From an uncultured Bacteroides sp. (GTDB lineage: Bacteria > Bacteroidota > Bacteroidia > Bacteroidales > Bacteroidaceae), in assembly GCF_958445495.1 (NCBI RefSeq), contig NZ_CAUCSQ010000004.1, forward strand, positions 1-64,000: DNA of 64,000 nt. Direction: 5' to 3'. Both the position numbers and the translations under genes were made by a program. Of the stretch, positions 62,153 to 64,000 are shown piece by piece. The stretch's first letter is position 1. Every line of letters starts with the position of its first letter. Under the pieces are notes generated by a model. The model worked only from the letters and a program-made list of their open reading frames with translations, was not told the origin of the DNA and did not search any database.

Positions 62153-64000
62153 ATGAAAAGACTATTGGCTATTTCCCTGTTTCTCCATATCCTATTCTCC
62201 CTGCTGCAGGCGCAACCCGTGCACCGGATAAAAGGGACGGTAATCGATAAAAATACCCGGGTTCCCCTGGAATTCATCAACGTAACGGTTATCGGCCTGA
62301 ATAAGGGCGGCGTCACCGATGCGGAAGGACGTTTCACCATCGAACAAGTCCCTCCCGGCATCTACTGCCTCCGGGCGACGGCAATCGGCTACAAAAGCGT
62401 CGTCACCCCCGAATATATCCTGTCTACCAAAGACCTGAACGTCCCGATAGAAATGGAAGAAAACCGGACCGAACTCGAAGGTGTGACCATTACCGCTTCC
62501 CCTTTCAGGCGGGATGTGGAAAGCCCTGTCAGCCTGCGCATCATCGGAATACAGGAGATAGAAAAAAGCCCCGGAGCCAACCGGGACATCTCACGCATCG
62601 TACAATCCTATCCGGGAGTCGCCTTCTCGCCGATAGGCTACCGCAATGACCTGATTGTACGCGGAGGGTCGCCTTCCGAGAACCGTTTCTATCTCGACGG
62701 AGTGGAAATCCCCAACATCAACCATTTCAGCACGCAGGGAGCCTCCGGCGGCCCGGTAGGAATCCTCAATGCCGACCTGATACGGGAAGTCAACTTCTAC
62801 ACCGGCGCATTCCCCGCAAACAAAGGAAATGCGCTCAGCTCTGTCCTCGACTTCAAACTCCGCGACGGAGACATGGAACGTAATTCATTGAAGGCGACGC
62901 TCGGAGCCTCTGAGGTTTCCCTCGCCTCCAACGGGCATCTGGGCAAAAAGACTTCCTACCTGGTGTCCGTACGGCAATCCTACCTGCAATTCCTGTTCGA
63001 TATGCTCGGTTTGCCTTTCCTGCCCACTTTCACCGATGCCCAGTTCAAAATAAAAACCCGGTTCGACCGGCAAAACGAGCTGACCGTCCTGGGACTGGGA
63101 GGGATTGACAACATGCGGCTGAACACCGAAGCCGACAGTGAAGACAATGAATATATCCTTAGTTATCTCCCTAAAATCAAACAGGAAACGTTTACTTTGG
63201 GAGCCGTGTACCGCCATTATGCCGGCGCACACATACAATCGGCGGTAGTCAGCCACAGTTATTTGAACAACCGCAACACCAAATACAGGCAAAACGATGA
63301 CAGCAGTCCGGACAACCTGATGCTCCGCCTCCGCTCTACCGAACAGGAAACCAAGTTCCGCTTCGAGAACAGCACCGTTTTCCGAAACTGGAAAATCAAT
63401 CTCGGCGTCAACCTGGATTACAGCCAGTATGCCAATACGACTTTCCAACGGGTATATACCGACCAGTCGCAAACTTACGACTATCATACTTATCTGGGTA
63501 TTTTCCGCTGGGGACTTTTCGGAACAATCAACTACACGTCGACAGACGACCGTTTCACCGCTTCTTTGGGATTACGGGCAGATGCCAACAACTATTCATC
63601 GGCCATGAAAAGCCTCTCCGACCAACTGTCTCCACGCCTGTCGCTCTCCTATCAACTGACAGACCGCTGGTTTCTCAGCGGAAACGCGGGACTTTACTAC
63701 CAGTTACCCGCATATACGGCCCTGGGTTTTAAAAACAACTACGGAACGTTTGCCAACAAATACAGCCTCCGTTACATGCAAGTCAGCGAAGGAAGCCTGG
63801 GAGCCAGTTGGCGGAAAGGAGACACGTTCGAAGTGTCTGTCGAAGGATTTTACAAAGACTATGACAAGATTCCGTTGTCGGTAACAGACGGCATTCCTCT
63901 AAGCTGCAAGGGAAACGACTACGGGGTAATCGGCAACGAACCGCTGACTTCGACGGCGCAGGGACGCTCTTACGGCGCGGAACTTTTAGTCAAATGGCTT
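62153..64000 (+). CDS. TonB-dependent receptor with carboxypeptidase-like domain (partial)
   Basis: The gene starts at 62153 and runs off the right edge, with 616 codons visible and no stop. The signal peptide is about MKRLLAISLFLHILFSLLQA. It has a CarboxypepD_reg-like domain (about 24-105, HRIKGTVIDKNTRVPLEFINVTV) and a plug with SYPGVAFSPIGYRNDLIVRGGSPSENRFYLDGVEIPNINHFSTQGASGG (about 140-190). The first half of a beta-barrel follows. It lacks a SusD partner in the window, so it is more likely a stand-alone outer-membrane transporter. The ligand is unknown. Confidence 0.93.
   Translation, partial: MKRLLAISLFLHILFSLLQAQPVHRIKGTVIDKNTRVPLEFINVTVIGLNKGGVTDAEGRFTIEQVPPGIYCLRATAIGYKSVVTPEYILSTKDLNVPIEMEENRTELEGVTITASPFRRDVESPVSLRIIGIQEIEKSPGANRDISRIVQSYPGVAFSPIGYRNDLIVRGGSPSENRFYLDGVEIPNINHFSTQGASGGPVGILNADLIREVNFYTGAFPANKGNALSSVLDFKLRDGDMERNSLKATLGASEVSLASNGHLGKKTSYLVSVRQSYLQFLFDMLGLPFLPTFTDAQFKIKTRFDRQNELTVLGLGGIDNMRLNTEADSEDNEYILSYLPKIKQETFTLGAVYRHYAGAHIQSAVVSHSYLNNRNTKYRQNDDSSPDNLMLRLRSTEQETKFRFENSTVFRNWKINLGVNLDYSQYANTTFQRVYTDQSQTYDYHTYLGIFRWGLFGTINYTSTDDRFTASLGLRADANNYSSAMKSLSDQLSPRLSLSYQLTDRWFLSGNAGLYYQLPAYTALGFKNNYGTFANKYSLRYMQVSEGSLGASWRKGDTFEVSVEGFYKDYDKIPLSVTDGIPLSCKGNDYGVIGNEPLTSTAQGRSYGAELLVKWL

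Overview
The window is chromosomal DNA from a Bacteroides species, most likely of the fragilis/thetaiotaomicron/ovatus group. The evidence is a SusC/SusD pair, lipoproteins with an SCxDDD-type start, BACON, fimbrillin, FISUMP and NigD-like families, A-rich ribosome-binding regions, and many Bacteroides-type promoters (TTTG, about 19-21 bp, then TAnnTTTG). No rRNA, tRNA or CRISPR array was seen, and there is no intact mobile element.

Region 1 (94-15251, minus strand) is one long co-directional cluster. In transcription order it is SusC, SusD, a DUF4984 lipoprotein, a DUF5003 lipoprotein, a 908-aa leucine-rich-repeat (LRR) lipoprotein, a BACON-LRR lipoprotein, a subtilisin-like protease lipoprotein and a DUF1573 protein. 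It contains a protease and no glycoside hydrolase, so it reads as a peptide or protein utilisation locus. Region 2 (15878-23733) holds glutamine-dependent NAD synthetase (plus strand) and then a minus-strand histidine operon hisG-hisD-hisC-hisB, followed by a secreted Cys-X5-Arg phosphatase. The his operon starts with a perfect promoter, a 15-residue leader peptide with five consecutive His codons, and a strong attenuator hairpin. A PaaI-like thioesterase lies upstream.

Region 3 (23809-34784) carries a fimbrillin-FISUMP lipoprotein, a DUF2490 barrel, a pirin, a DsbD-like reductase, a Dabb protein, uridine kinase overlapping an MltF-like lytic transglycosylase, and a sodium:solute symporter preceded by a 41-residue accessory protein that overlaps its start codon. 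Two mobile-element scars lie in convergent gaps: a 48-bp perfect palindrome that looks like two abutted insertion-sequence ends, and a roughly 220-bp remnant with the first 42 residues of a transposase.

Region 4 (34853-43664) has a nitroreductase, a MetH without the reactivation domain, SmpB, a Yip1-like membrane protein, NigD-like and DUF4375 proteins and an HsmA-like membrane protein. It ends with the two-gene unit of a NifU-like scaffold and a GGGtGRT protein, which has a perfect promoter and a strong terminator but no known function. Two gene-free stretches (17.8 kb and 40.9-41.2 kb) carry clustered short palindromes that share a word pattern while differing in sequence.

Region 5 (43980-64000) holds a membrane-anchored AraC regulator, a lone LytTR regulator, a bacterial alpha-2-macroglobulin with an intact thioester followed by penicillin-binding protein 1C, an MFS transporter that is probably leaderless, a DUF4251 protein, and a LuxR-type regulator whose promoter lies inside the preceding terminator. 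It continues with an mnmA gene interrupted by an in-frame amber codon, an S41 peptidase homologue that seems to lack its catalytic Ser and Lys, a DUF4595-like lipoprotein, a CE1-type esterase, a DUF2007 zinc-ribbon protein, and a TonB-dependent receptor cut by the window edge.
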